From NCBI GenBank assembly GCA_951640165.1, contig OX621244.1, positions 15,642,001-15,706,000 on the forward strand: a stretch of 64,000 bases of DNA. Reading direction: 5' to 3'. Below the pieces are notes generated by a model. The model did not search any database, was not told the origin of the DNA, and saw only the letters and a program-made list of their open reading frames with translations. Positions within the stretch are counted from its first letter, which is position 1, and each line of letters opens with the position of its first letter. The translations under genes and the position numbers were made by a program. This DNA is from Pseudoips prasinana. Taxonomy: Eukaryota > Arthropoda > Insecta > Lepidoptera > Nolidae. Positions 1 through 11,565 of this stretch are shown in pieces.

Positions 1-1449
1 TCAGAAATATAGCAGCTAGCCGTTACCATGGAACTTTCTTCCACACTCCATTTTGTATTAGCACATTAAAAAACAACAAAGGCACTATTTTGTCATGTCA
101 TTTATCTTATTTTTTGTTTGTAATTTGTGTATTACGAGTAAGTAGTTATATATCATAGGCAGTTATACAAAAATTTAATTTAATTTTCTTTGTATAATGT
201 CGAATACAGTTTATACTGTGGTACAGTACACACTGAGACGAGACGGTCTCGATATCGATAAGATTTATAAATTTTGAAATTGACATCATTAATTAGATCT
301 TAAATTTAATAAACATTAGAATAAAACTGATAGCATCAAAGTAACAGGACTATTACTACTATTATTCTATTATGTGATTTTAATTAAATCAGATTACGAC
401 ATTTTAAGTACCTAGAGCAAGCGTCAAAAATTGTTGATCCAATTAAATGGGACACACAAAATGTTGCATTAGCATTCGATTACATCGCAGCGATTACTCC
501 GAGTATCGATCTTGATAAGTCTGTAATTAAAGAATCAGCCGTTCGTAATATAACTGAGTTTCGATGATACGTCATTTTGTAATCGGGAACTCGATTGTGC
601 AATCGTGTAAAGGATCGATTCGGACTACCTCTATAATTAGCTTCTTCAGCGTAGAGCACGCGCTTTCTTTAGAATTCTTTTATTATTGTACTTTTTTATA
701 CGACCACATCATACCTATTGTATTACGTTGGAGCTCACACTCTGAATTAAAAGAATTCTCTGTGTGTTGAACGTGAAATGTAGCCAGAAGCGAAATGAAC
801 AGGTGTTGAAAATGTTGTTTCTAATTTAAATCTGAAGGTAGATAATATTATTATAATGTATTTAGCGTTTAATAAAAGAAATTTAGAAAAGATTTAAAAT
901 TATGGTGAATTGCATATCAGAGTCATGTATAAAATGATACAATGAAATTGCTTTTAAAACCTTCGTTCCTAAAATGATGTCTTAACATATATCATTTTTG
1001 TGAAAGTTGTAATTCATGGAATAACGAAATGTTGTATTCTGCACTTGGTTGCACTTGGGCTTTCCAGGCTTACAAATAAACAGTCAATTTTTATACAAAT
1101 ATAAATCATACATCGTAAACAACTTAATTTAAGCGGATTTTCTAGTCTGTGTGTGCAGTCTGTGCATAAAACTTTAGATAAATAACATTCATTATTATAT
1201 TAGTATCGATTTTTTATCACTTTGAACATGAACATTTTCGTTATATGAAGTAAAATGATATTGCAGAAATCAAAATCCAGATTCACACGTAATATAGTGA
1301 TCTTGTATGGTTGGATTGGAAAGACATAATTCATTATATTGTTTGACCTTTCAGTAAAATAATCGAGTCGGATCTCTACTGTCACTATAATCTACTACAG
1401 ATACTAAAGCAAGAAACATAAGTAATGGTCTGATTTGATAAGAACAAAA
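1..1449. other. unannotated AT-rich stretch
   Basis: No gene, transposon end or tandem repeat could be recognised here. Short frames are present but have no recognisable domain and no paired splice or start context. The part around 420-560 is somewhat less repetitive and less A/T-monotonous than the rest, but no reading frame in it is convincing. Confidence 0.5.
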
Positions 1450-1587
1450 TACAGACGCCAGCACATCAAGCTACCCCAATCTGTCATATTTTTTTATAAA
1501 TTTTCAACTTTATCACATAAGCATAAGGTTCACTTTCAATTGGGGAAATTTGACAGATTGGGGTAGCTTGATGTGCTGGCGTCTGTA
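1450..1587. mobile_element. 138-bp palindromic TA-flanked MITE (copy 1)
   Basis: The two ends are long inverted repeats. The left end starts TACAGACGCCAGCAC and the right end is its reverse complement, GTGCTGGCGTCTGTA; the arms run about 38 bp, through a segment reading CTACCCCAATCTGTCA. The TA at each edge fits a TA target duplication, as made by Tc1/mariner-type transposases, and no coding sequence lies inside. Near-identical copies lie at 37797 and 38990, with a truncated one at 8141. The superfamily is inferred from the TA alone. Confidence 0.85.
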
Positions 1588-1792
1588 CAAAGGCAATTTA
1601 TGTATTCTTGTCATGAGCTGACTAAAAAAGCCCTTATTTCACCACCAACACGACTCCGTATTTCCTTTTTTTGGATTGTGTACAATTATTTTGTTACTGT
1701 TAACTTCATAGGTTAGCATCAGCAGGATAACTGTCAAATCTACTCGTCACCAATATTGTTTTTTAAAATTTCCCCCCTATATATATGAATAA

Positions 1793-2165
1793 CAAGCTGC
1801 GCCCCGCGGTTTCACCCACGTTAAAGTAGTTTTGGCGTAAAAGAGTTAAAAACATACCTACATACATCTATACTCACAACCTTTCGCATTAATAATATTA
1901 GTAGAATGTGTACCTCTAGCGGTTTTGGCAGTGCACGCCGAAATAGCTCGCAAATGGTAGACTTTTTCCTACTTACTTGATACTTATCGTCATATTTTGA
2001 CCAATTCACACAATATCTTTACAAATTTTTGCCTATTTTTTATTCTGATTTATAAGCTATATTATTGTAAAGTTTCATTAAAATCCATTCAGTAGTTTTT
2101 TACGTGAAAGAGTAACAAACATCCATCCATACTTACAAACTTTCGCGTTTATAATATTAGTAGGA
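1793..2165 (-). mobile_element. Helitron remnant, family H3 (A|TCCTACTAATATT type)
   Basis: Read on the minus strand, the 5' end is TCCTACTAATATTATAAA and follows an A, as expected for a Helitron inserted between A and T. The body contains the typical GTTACTCTTTCACG and CCGCGGGGCGCAG segments. The expected CTAG at the 3' end is degraded (CTTG). A second 5'-like end (plus strand AATATTAGTAGAAT, near 1891-1906) lies inside, so this may be two nested or tandem copies. Confidence 0.65.
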
Positions 2166-2592
2166 TTATCAGTTAAGTCAATTCTCACGTCGTTTTTAAT
2201 TAAAAAGAATTAATTTAATACAGCAAGCTTAATACGTATAATTTAGTTTTAATTTTCCTAGGCGTCTACGGAAAACTAGCGCCCTGACCGCAACCCACAG
2301 CTGTTACTTGACGTCATTATTAAATGCTTTTCAAGAACAGGTGCTGATTATAACGAGGGTGAACGTTTAATTAATGAACACCACTGTACCTACTTCATGT
2401 GTGGATGATAGTTTAATATTGTTAGAGCAGTGTGTGACATGATGCCGTTGTTGCATTAAGGTTATGGTTTTGCAATTGAACGATGTGCTTTAATTAATTT
2501 TGTGTAGGGATATTGTTGTGTTATAACCGAGGTGTCTGGTAGTTTACAATACAATATTCTTCATTGTAATTAAGTTATATTATATCCATACA

Positions 2593-2975
2593 TCTATAAG
2601 TATATTTAATAAAATTGTAGTGTCTGTTTGTAATATTGAAATAACCGTTTTCACTACATGTATATGAATATATATACGGTACAGACACCAAAATAACAGT
2701 TTTACAATTTATGTCTGTCCGTTTGTTCCGGCTAGTCTCTGAAATTGATGGACCGATTTTGACGGGACTTTAATTGGCAGGTAGCTGCATTAGAAAAAAA
2801 CAAAAATACTAAATTATCTAATTAACACGCTGACGAAAAGCGGGTACAGCTATTGTCAATAAAAATATAACTTAATTTGGAATAAGTAAAACTAAAATTA
2901 AATTAAGTAGGTATCATAATAAAAAAGAATAAAAAATCGACTGTTAGGCGGTACGGAGTTCTCCGGATCAGCTAG
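2593..2975 (+). mobile_element. Helitron, family H1, with extended 3' end
   Basis: The 5' terminus is TCTATAAGTATATTTAAT after an A. The body is the H1 consensus seen in the 15-kb array: GTGTCTGTTTGTAATATTG, then a CTGTCCGTTTGTTCCGGC segment, then GACGGGACTTTAATTGGCAG. Where other H1 copies end in GCTAG this one reads GCTATTG (2849-2855). The sequence continues about 120 bp to a small hairpin (CGGAG-TT-CTCCG) followed by CTAG|T at 2972-2976. It may have read through a broken terminator to a new one. Confidence 0.65.
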
Positions 2976-2989
2976 TAGATTACTAAATG

Positions 2990-3184
2990 TCTTTTTATAT
3001 AGACAACTCCCGCACTATGTAAATGTATCACTGAATCGCGGGTTATTTTACAAACATATGGTAATTGAAGGACACAAAGTACGCCCATATTTTGAACTAC
3101 TACTTATGGGTTACAAATAGTTGCCCTGTGCGGAATTGAACCCGGGACACGAAGTGGCGAGATGTCTTAACCACGCCTCACATG
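2990..3184 (-). mobile_element. SINE family C, tRNA-headed
   Basis: Read on the minus strand this has a tRNA-like head with box B GGTTCAATTCC (plus strand 3137-3147, GGAATTGAACC). The body and tail match SINE-C copies at 8364, 34722, 42260, 43750 and 48711, including a TACTTTGTGTCC-type segment. The head is an internal pol III promoter relic, not a functional tRNA gene. Confidence 0.7.
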
Positions 3185-3189
3185 TATTC

Positions 3190-3806
3190 ATGTTAGCATA
3201 TAATGTAAAAACGGGGGTATGACCTACTTGCGATTTCTTACAAACAACGTTAGTTGTATGAAATAAAATGTAATTACTTAATTTAGTAGAAAGATAAAGA
3301 TTTCGGAAGCAGAAATAAATAACAAACCCTACCTAAACTTTTTGAAGTGAAAACTTCTTCTTGTGGACTTTTTGGGATGGGTTCAAAATGTTCAACTCGC
3401 AAACACCTGATTGAATATTCGTAAGACGGAGAGTATTTTTTTAATTCACACTGTCTGTTATTACACTCACATGAACGGCGCATTTTTGAAGTGAATAGTA
3501 CTTTAGCGGCGGCGTCGCCGGCGTCGTGCACTTTTTTTTCTAATTAGATTTTTTACTGCCAACTCCATGATCATATTGTGGTTCTATTTTTTAAATTTAT
3601 TCCCACCATAGGGAGGAATGCAATTGCTATGAGTCTTTACCGCCCAATGATGAGAAGAAGCATCTTCCACTAAACACTACTTTCCGAGTATGAGAAATGA
3701 AACAATAGTTTTCACTTCTACCGGCAGTCCCCAAAGACTGCTCAGCATATTTATAATATTTTATTTTTAATATCACTCTAGTATTTTATCTTTATATGTT
3801 ATAACA
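3190..3806. other. unclassified stretch with possible repeat at 3331-3535
   Basis: No gene was recognised. The segment 3331-3535 has two direct copies of TTTTTGAAGTGAA (near 3338 and 3483) and ends in a GC-rich tract (GCGGCGGCGTCGCCGGCGTC) that stands out from its AT-rich surroundings. It may be part of a DNA transposon, but no matching terminal repeats could be fixed. Confidence 0.3.
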
Positions 3807-3808
3807 CT

Positions 3809-3832
3809 CATCATCATCATCATCATCATCAT
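3809..3832 (-). repeat. (ATG)n tail of LINE
   Basis: A CAT trinucleotide tract directly abuts the 3' end of the minus-strand RTE-like fragment, so on that strand it is an (ATG)n tail. Short tandem tails in place of poly(A) are usual for RTE-clade elements. Confidence 0.85.
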
Positions 3833-4118
3833 ATCAGCCGAAAGACGTCCACTGCTCGACAAAGGCCTCCCCCAAAGATCTCCACAATTGCCGGTCTTGT
3901 GCTATTCGCATCCAGCATTTTCCAGCGACCCGCTCAAGATCATCGGTCCATCTTGTAGGGGGCCTGCCCACGCTGCGTCTTCCGGTTCGTGGTCGCCACT
4001 CGAGAACCTTTCTGCCCCAACGGCCGTCGTCGGCTCTACGAGCTATGTGCCCTGCCCACTGCCACTTCAACTTGGCAATAATAATTCTTCGGGCTATGTC
4101 GGTGACTTTGGTTCGCCT
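3831..4118 (-). pseudogene. RTE-like LINE, C-terminal reverse-transcriptase ORF fragment
   Basis: On the minus strand, an open frame of about 95 codons runs to a stop at 3834-3836. It carries the pattern found at the very C-terminus of many RTE-like endonuclease/reverse-transcriptase proteins: KWQWAGHIARR, then WGRKVLEWRP, GRPPTRWTDD, WMRIAQDR and a final QWTSFG. The frame continues upstream of the first listed start (readable to 4118 as ...TDIARRIIIAKLKWQW). It therefore has no real start and is a 5'-truncated copy; 5' truncation is normal for LINEs. The polymerase domain itself is absent. The (ATG)n tail follows directly. Clade assignment (RTE) is from memory of the C-terminal motif and tail. 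The copy at 48868 belongs to the same family. Confidence 0.85.
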
Positions 4119-4863
4119 ATAACACTCTACTTCTTTGTATACAAAGGAATGTCCTCTTCTTGGTCTTCAGTTTGTATGTACATATACTCAAAATTCCAAT
4201 CCATAATGTCTCATAAAACCATTTTATAAAAAGAAAATATTCTGCTCAATTTACTTTGTGCTGATATACAGGAAGTAAAGATATACGTATATTAAGTTAT
4301 TAGATGCTTAGTATCTCAGAAAATTTAATATTAGTTCCCCTATAATGAACAATGTTGAAGCACATTAAGCCAGCATATAACAAAACCAATAATGAACTAG
4401 AACTTGCTAAGTATCTGGGTCGCTATTCAACTTCCTATATTAAAGTATTCTCTAAGTAAATATTAAACATCTATATCTTAACTAATGGACTAACGCCACA
4501 GGCTAGTTTTGTAGTAAAAAAATATTATATGAATAAACTAATATTGCAATTATTATTATCTAACGTATGAATGTCATTTTTTATTTTGGTGATTTGACTC
4601 TGGCCGGAATACTGTCCCAACTTGGAAAGGATATGAAACAATTAGCAGATAACAAAATAAATAAATTTTGATATGCAAATGCATTTTTTTGCCCTTTGTA
4701 CAACTTGTCTATGTAATATCTCATGTTGTATTTATTTTTATAGTGTACAGTAAAGAGTATTTCTATTCTATTCAACAAGGATGGAATTTGATAACATCTG
4801 GTCGTTGCCTAACCTTTTCATCATTTGATATTGGCGTTATAAGTTATTTAAAATTTATCAATG
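4119..4863. other. unannotated AT-rich stretch
   Basis: I see no recognisable gene or mobile-element terminus here. Confidence 0.4.
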
Positions 4864-5040
4864 AACATCATCATATCAGCCGAAAGACGTCCACTGCTGG
4901 ACAAAAACCTCCCCCAAGGATCTCGACAAAGGCTGGTCTTGCGCTGCCTAATTAGTGGCTTCCCACAATCCTTGCAAGTTCATCGGTTAACTTTGTAAGG
5001 GGCCTGCCTATATTACATCTTCCGTTTCGTGATCGCCACT
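4864..5040 (-). mobile_element. degenerate RTE-like LINE tail
   Basis: The plus strand reads CATCATCATATCAGCCGAAAG and then GACGTCCACTGCTGG, the same 3' end as the element at 3831-4118. A GGGGCCTGCC block follows, corresponding to the GRPP codons. The coding frame is broken by several indels. Confidence 0.75.
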
Positions 5041-5044
5041 TAAA

Positions 5045-5740
5045 AAAATTTCAATGAGCAGTATCTAGAGAAAAGTATGGTTTTCGCATAAATTGTTTAC
5101 TAAAAGGAAAAAAAAAACATGTCAACCGAAAAAGCATAAACAAACCTGACATGCATTTACATTTTTTCCATTTGTCCGCTTTCATTATACGAGTACATTG
5201 ATATCAGAGCACATAAATATTTCTGTAGAAGGATACATCGCTTCTACGAAATAAATCACCAGAAATCATGACCAGTGCACGTTTAAACAGCTAACAAGCC
5301 ATGTATACCCTAATGATCAGTTGGTTTAATATCTAGATGTATTTAATTGGGTTTCGTTATGTCTTAAAAGTGGCAGAGTGTTTGCAGGTGTACGGTACGG
5401 AATATAGATGGTTAGTAATTTATATGGTGGGTCTGTTGATGCTGGAAGGAATTGGAAGCCATCATTATCGACATACTAGAGAGCAGTGCACGCCTCCTAA
5501 TATATAGAATATTGCTAGAAGAGACACATTAAATTGACTATACATAAATCAAATCATCGTTTAATTTTCAGGTTATGAACTTTTTTTTCTTTCATTGGAA
5601 CATTCCTATTATTCTTTAGAGTTAGCTGGCCTAGGTCTACTTCAGTAACCTGTATGTAGCTACTGCCCTGAGTGTCTACCGCCTAATTCACCAGTCATCG
5701 TGATCGTGATCGGCGTTCAAATAGATGAAGGTCAAAATAG
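5045..5740. other. unannotated stretch
   Basis: I found no gene or repeat boundary here. Confidence 0.4.
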
Positions 5741-6003
5741 TAATAATAATATCCTGGGACATTATTGACTCATGGTCATCTGATCCTAAATTAAGCAGAG
5801 CTTGTACTATGGAAACCAGACAACTGATATACATACTACAAATACTATTTTTCTTTAGTAAATACATACGTATATAGATAAATTACACCCAGACTCAGGA
5901 CAAACAGACATGTCACACAAATATTTGCCCTGGGTGGGAAAAGAAACCTACGACCTCCGGCGTGAAAATCAAGCATTTGGCAACTACGCCAACAGGCCCG
6001 TCG
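5741..6003 (-). mobile_element. SINE family B, tRNA-headed
   Basis: On the minus strand the element starts with a tRNA-like head (CGGGCCTGTTGGCGTAGTTG, box-A-like, then a degraded box B). It continues with the segment CCTGAGTCTGGGTGTAAT and the block ATCAGATGACC, and ends in a (TTA)n tail. Other copies: 6680, 40560, 40990, 45516, 50756, 58728 and 62483. Confidence 0.75.
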
Positions 6004-6679
6004 AAAAAAAAAGACTAAATGATTCGTTCAATTGGCTTCCGTGAGCATATGTGACATCATAAATGGTAGGTACTGAATTGGTTAGCAACGTTGAACGACT
6101 AAGTTTTTAACAATTTTCAAAAAAGGAGGTTATCAAAATTGAATGTATGGATTTTTGTAATTTATTTGAGAATAAAAAAATATTATCAAAATCTGTTCAT
6201 AAACAACGGAGAAATTGGATCCCAAAATTTTAAAACTACCATTAAGCTCCTTCATTTCTTTGTGTATCTAGGCTCTCTGGCTTTAATTTATTTTTTATGA
6301 ATTTACATCTTTTTAGGAATGGTCCCAATAAATTTTATTTAAATTGTTTGTAAAAAAAGAACAGTTTCAGTCGGCGCATGTTTTTAGAACAGTAATTATT
6401 TGTACTATAATTTAATCAATTCATAAAGACACTTCCAGTGAATAAAACTTTTAGTCTCAGGCAGGAATAAGTGCATCGCGCGCACAGATCGCGTCGTGGG
6501 AGGCTAAGCTTAAACATCGTAACAATGTCGCATATAACACCTAAAACTTATCCAATTATTAACATTAATATCATTCTAGGAAAAGTTACTTGCAGATTGT
6601 AGTAAATAAATGTACACACGAAAGACATTGTAATTGAATGAAAAGGTAGGCTGTGCAATAAAATAAATATCTTACAACA

Positions 6680-6765
6680 ACTAACACACTGCTATGCCAT
6701 CTGATCCTAAACTGGGCAGAGCCAACCAGACAATAAACATACTTATATGTATCTAAATCATACTG
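6680..6765 (-). mobile_element. SINE family B fragment
   Basis: The segment contains CCATCTGATCCTAAACTGG and a shortened match to the 3' half of SINE-B, with no tRNA head. Confidence 0.5.
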
Positions 6766-7751
6766 TTTTTTCGTTTGGAGTTCGAACTCCAGTATCAATA
6801 AGGGTTTTTGGGGACTTTTGTAACTTTTCGAGAATGTTCTAGTTAATACTAGAACAAAAAAAAAGGTTAGCTGATGAAAGGACCTACATAATTCTTTATG
6901 CAAAGTTGACCTTAGATGGTTAGAAAATGAAAAGAAAGAGTTAGTGCGAATATCCTGATAATAAATAAAGAGATTGGCGAAGACACGAACAGAAGTATTT
7001 CAATTAATCTGGAATAGTTGTGAAGGCTCTATTAAGAAAAGAATGACTTTTGAAATGTTTATAATTTGGAACATTTTAGAGGTATACAAGCAGTATATCG
7101 AAACAGGACGGTTAGATTGTTAATTTCAACGAAATCGAAGGCGAATCAAAGGGAAGAAGTAAAAGTAGAAAAGTGCAAGTGATCAGTGAAAACAGTTTAT
7201 GTCGGTACTTTCGCACAGTGCTCATCGCGGAGACTATGTAAGTACGTCACGAGTGAACTCTCACGCAGTGCTTGTTGTCGGGCTTAAAGTTCTCTCTAAG
7301 CACTCTTTCTATGTTGACAGGGAACTTTGACGTGCCACTAGTTTGCCGTGTTGTCAGATCCAGCCATTTACTCCTCATCACCTGCAACATGCTTCCAACG
7401 AGGCTTTTAACGTATATCTACGTCGTATTTAAAATACACATTTCGCTATTTACTTCGATGGTTACAAACAACGCGAACACAACAATTCACATATAATGAC
7501 ATGCTCATTCACTCTCCAAGATCGACTTCTCAATTGCAAAACAAATCCCAAGCCCATCACTAATAAAAAAGCATTTCCCGACAAAAATCAACGTAAACAC
7601 CGAAGCGCTTCGGAGATAAATAAAAATAGCGTCCGTAGCATATTGCCTTATACGACCAAGAGCCCTCTTGTCACTTGGCTTGGTACTTAAATCACCTGCC
7701 AATGCTGCCAATGCACCTGTGGAAACGTCGATTATGCAAATGGTAGAGCTC

Positions 7752-7876
7752 TTTTAACTAAACACCGCGCGGTGTTGCGAAATGGCCGATTCAAAAATTC
7801 CTTTATAACTCTTTTTGGTTGTCGCGTATGCGCTTTTTCAACGCTAGTGCGTCAATTAGCGGTGTTTATGTTAAAG
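7752..7876. mobile_element. possible 125-bp TIR element
   Basis: The left end TTTTAACTAAACACCGC is matched by the right end GCGGTGTTTATGTTAAAG read in reverse complement (about 16 of 18 positions). The interior is GC-richer than its surroundings and has no open frame. No clear target duplication was seen, so the call is tentative. Confidence 0.35.
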
Positions 7877-8090
7877 AAATGTATTTTTATTGAATGCTCG
7901 TTTTATGGTTATGGCTAACCAAGTGTCTTTATCCAAATTTAGTGCGAGCGTTATGTTTTTAAAAAGAAGGCACTATAACGTATTACAAGGTTACCAATAA
8001 TATTTATTTTTATTGCAACGGGAAGTATTGAACATTCAGTTTATTTGGCATATATAACGTATAGTATATTATCTCCATTTTTTCTAATTA

Positions 8091-8282
8091 GGTTGTCTGG
8101 AAGAGATCTCATGTCATTTTAGTGATAACACCGGTAATTGTACAGACTCTAGCACATCAAGCTACCCCAAACTGTCAATTTCCCCAATTGAAAGTGAACC
8201 ATATGCTTTTGCTTCTGTACCTCCTGATCTCTCTAATGTGCATTATTTTTATACCGTTTAATTACTTGGTGTACAATAAAGG
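8091..8282 (+). mobile_element. LINE 3' UTR remnant interrupted by MITE
   Basis: It begins GGTTGTCTGGAAGAGATC and ends GGTGTACAATAAAGGG, a block that recurs (reversed) at 18483-18590. That is a retroposon 3' untranslated region with a polyadenylation signal. A truncated palindromic MITE occupies 8141 to about 8206 inside it. The parent LINE clade was not determined. Confidence 0.6.
8141..8206. mobile_element. truncated palindromic MITE (copy 2)
   Basis: It starts TACAGACTCTAGCACATCAA and matches the left half of the 1450-1587 element up to GTGAACCATATGCTT. The right terminal repeat is missing. Confidence 0.75.
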
Positions 8283-8363
8283 GTTTAATAATAATATGAT
8301 TATGCAATAAAATGAAGGCTTGTCATGTATAAAAATACTAAAGTTTATATCAAAGTTTAATCA

Positions 8364-8575
8364 TGTGGCGCAAAGGTTAAGACAGTCGACTCGCCACTTT
8401 GTATCCCGGGTTCGATTCCCGCGCAGGACAACTATTTGTGTGGCAATAAATAATTGTACTGAGTCTGGGTGTACTTTTTACGTCAATTATATGTTTGTTA
8501 AGTACCCCGCGACACAGGGATTCATTTCCCCAGTGTGGGCTTTCTCTTTAAATGAAAAAATAATAACATACTTAA
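8364..8575 (+). mobile_element. SINE family C
   Basis: The tRNA-like head has box A TGGCGCAAAGGTTAAGAC and box B GGTTCGATTCC. The family body follows (GAGTCTGGGTGTACTTTTTA, then a CCAGTGTGGGC segment) with an A-rich end. Confidence 0.75.
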
Positions 8576-8904
8576 ATTAAATAAATAATGAAGTAACACA
8601 TTAAAATAATTTGGTAATAAATAGCGTAATTGGCACACAATTTGTTTGGAAATTGTAAACGCCAATTGAATGGATCGGTCTCAAAGGAATCGTATCTGTA
8701 TTTGAATTTACTTTTGCGTAACAATTAACAAATTGCGAATGATTTAAGTATAAAATGATCAATTATTTTTTAACTACTTTGTAGTCTAATGAACATATTA
8801 TTGTATAAAGTTATAATTAGGTTTCTTTAAGGAACTATACGTAGGATACGTATGTATATAAAATTGCTACTAAAGTAATTACAACAAAATTAAGTATGGG
8901 TAGT

Positions 8905-9110
8905 GATTACCCAAGTGTCAGAGATGTTCAAGCCGCTCGATAGTCATCCGACATGATTTAACAACTGTTGACTACAACCTTGATAGCTTAACGTCCCATT
9001 CGAAGGACGGAGACTCTCAGATGGACACCACTTCGGTGGTCACCCATCTATGGACTGACCGCGAGCCTAGTTGCTTAACCTCCCCGATCGCTTACGTATT
9101 AGCATCAAGT
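8905..9110 (+). repeat. dispersed repeat R4 (copy 1)
   Basis: It shares several blocks in the same order with 36530-36720: TAGTGTCAGAG-like, GACTACAACC, ACGGAGAC and ACTGACCGCG. It is interrupted differently from the second copy. No coding frame or terminal repeats were recognised, so the class is unknown. Confidence 0.5.
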
Positions 9111-9182
9111 ATTAGAGAATGCAGCCCTGTGACGGCTAATTATGTAGACAGTTTGGATCTATTGTTATAAATAATATAAAAT

Positions 9183-9490
9183 AAAAAAGGTTTTTATTCA
9201 CGTAGACTTTAAAAAAGCGCTTGTTAATAGTCAGAACATGTTTGTAGTAATATAGTTGTATACATTATTATTTCTAGTAACATAGATATTTAAGTACACA
9301 TTGTATGAAAACATTTATAAAATTTATTTTATTATAGCAATGATATTTAGGTAGCTCGTATCAAGCTATTGTCAAGAGATTATATTTAATTATCTAGTTT
9401 AAGTATAATATTTTTACTACATATTGTCAATGGTTCTGTCTATATTAAGGTATTATTATTATGACGGACCTTGTGTTAATAACGACGGTC
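9183..9490 (-). mobile_element. retroposon 3' end, family U1
   Basis: The block reads GGTTTTTATTCACGTAGAC, then AAGCGCTTGTTAATAGTCAG, and ends GACGGACCTTGTGTTAAT. It is the reverse orientation of the element inserted at 16327-16672. On its sense (minus) strand it ends GTGAATAAAAACC plus an A/T-rich tail, with an AATAAA signal, so it is a retroposon 3' end. Confidence 0.65.
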
Positions 9491-10113
9491 GCGCTTTAAT
9501 GACACCACCGGATCCAATGCGCCGCATTTGAGATTATGGTAAGATTAAGTCGTTAAATGCCTCAACTGTAAGATTATCGCCACTTAATATGAGTTAATCT
9601 CAGCTCAAATATCGTAGTTCTACAATACAATTAAAAATTAGAATATAATATAAGGGAATGATACTGGTATAAATGAAATGTAACGAAACATTAATATTTA
9701 CGTTACCTTCGAATTCACGTTGACGTGTTCATACCCAGTTGCACCGAAATGTAAGCGAACGGACGTTAAGCAGCTAGACATGCGGTACATGCGTTTCGTC
9801 TATAGGGTTTCCGCCCTTGGCTTCATATCTGAGTGTCCCCCATCTTCGAGGTGCAAGTTAAAATATCGGTGCTTGTTGTAGTCACTAGACAATCATTAAG
9901 CCATTTCAGATGCCTACTGGCTACTGGATAAAGTAAGTTAGTTTAAGTTGGCTTGATTACGACGGTTTTACGAAGAAATAGATGAATTAAATTTATTATT
10001 GATCAACTAATGATTTAACAATTGATTTAAAATAGGTTCTTAAAACCATATTTTAGCGTGTTATTGTTATTCAATGTAGTTTCTAGAAAACCTTGACATT
10101 AAAATGTGGAATA
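9491..10113. other. unannotated stretch
   Basis: I recognised no gene or repeat boundary. Confidence 0.4.
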
Positions 10114-10294
10114 CTAGCTGTGCTAGGCGGTTTCACCCGCGTTAAACTGTATAAATTATAGCCTATGTGTTATAAGGATATATAAGGTACTCGTATATCA
10201 CTACAGTTTCATCAAAATCCATTCCGTCGATTTTGCATGAAAGAGTACCAAAAACATCCATACCCACAAAAAAATCCATTTGTAGTTAGTAGGA
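10114..10294 (-). mobile_element. short Helitron, family H3
   Basis: On the minus strand it runs from TCCTACTAACTACAAATGG (after an A) to ...CAGCTAG followed by T, with ACCCGCG/CGCGGGT-type sequence before the end. Internal blocks match the H3 consensus, including ACTCTTTCATGC. It is 181 bp and non-autonomous. Confidence 0.7.
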
Positions 10295-11565
10295 TATACG
10301 AATTTACGTCGGAATACTGTTTAACTTGATTAATAAGTGAAATATAAGCCTCGTTTACTTACGTTTTTGCTACAATCGCGCTATAACTCGTCACTCATAC
10401 AAAATTCCATTGCGTGGTCCATGTGTACCATTCGTTGCTCCATCGCAATTATAACGCAATGGACTGTAGATGAAACTTTGAAGTTTTGATCCCGCTCCTT
10501 CGCAGTAAACTCGGTGAGTTACGAGTTAGATTTGGCTCTTATACAAAATGCAAACAAAAGAGATTAGTTTCAGGATTGCGTTGGTAGGCTACATTCGGGT
10601 GATTGCTTTTAATGAAGTCTGAGTGGAGTTGTGGAACGTACATTCTGCGGATACCAAGTAATCCAGACTGTATGAAATGGTCTTTTGGATTTGAAACTTT
10701 CTAAAAATGGCCTCTTCGGGTGATTCAAACGTGAAACGGATTACGATAATCCTGTTCGGATATAATGGAGTATCTTAAGTGTTCAAGTATCCTACTTCTG
10801 TATTCAGGTCACGTAATGTAAGGAAGATAAGTTGGGTGGAACTATTTGTATTGTAAAGAGGGTGATATAGAAATTGCTGTTCTATTTTGGCTGTAAAATT
10901 TGTGTTTAACTACTGGATATATATTTATGGAGAGTAAAAGTTTAGGAGAACATAGTGTATATTTAAATATTATACGCCACATCTGCATATTTGCTTTACA
11001 CGATACCACACAAATAGGAAACTGTTTCATCGTTTCGCTGATCTCATCATTGGTTCAAATCAAACTAAGCGTAAGTATATTAGAGCCAATAAGGTGCTTT
11101 GAATTCCATCGTAGATGACAATGCCGTTGCATTTGTTTCTTATAAGTACCTACATCAGACAACCGCAAATGTAGTTGGTCAGGTCATCTTAGAACTTCCA
11201 TAGATTATTTATATAGTTATTTTAATGTATGATAAATAGCGATATAAGTACAACCACTTACTTTTTGGCTGATGGCAAAGAATATATCTACCCTATTTTA
11301 TTTATTTATTTAGGTTCACCAACAATTACTTACACTAAAAAATAACACCACTTTCATCCAATAATACAAGTAATAGCGTAGTAATTACTTAAAGATAAAC
11401 ACCGCATTTAAAATAACAAGACAAATGTGTTGATGTTAGTAAGCTAAAATAATATGTTTAAATAATAAAATTGAGTACATAAAAGAAAATGTAATCATTG
11501 CAACATGAGTCCAATTTAAGGGCTTTAACTTATTATCACTTAAAATTGCACCAAATTTAGTTAAA
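10295..11565. other. unannotated stretch
   Basis: I could not support any gene here. No tandem repeat or transposon end was recognised. Confidence 0.4.

Larger units (their letters stand above)
6004..8090. other. mostly low-copy-looking stretch with small fragments
   Basis: This holds a SINE-B fragment at about 6680-6765 and a possible small TIR element at 7752-7876 (listed separately). No gene model could be supported. A TCAGT initiator-like motif (7183-7187) lies about 50 bp upstream of a strong splice-donor-like GTAAGT (7238-7243); see findings. Confidence 0.35.
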
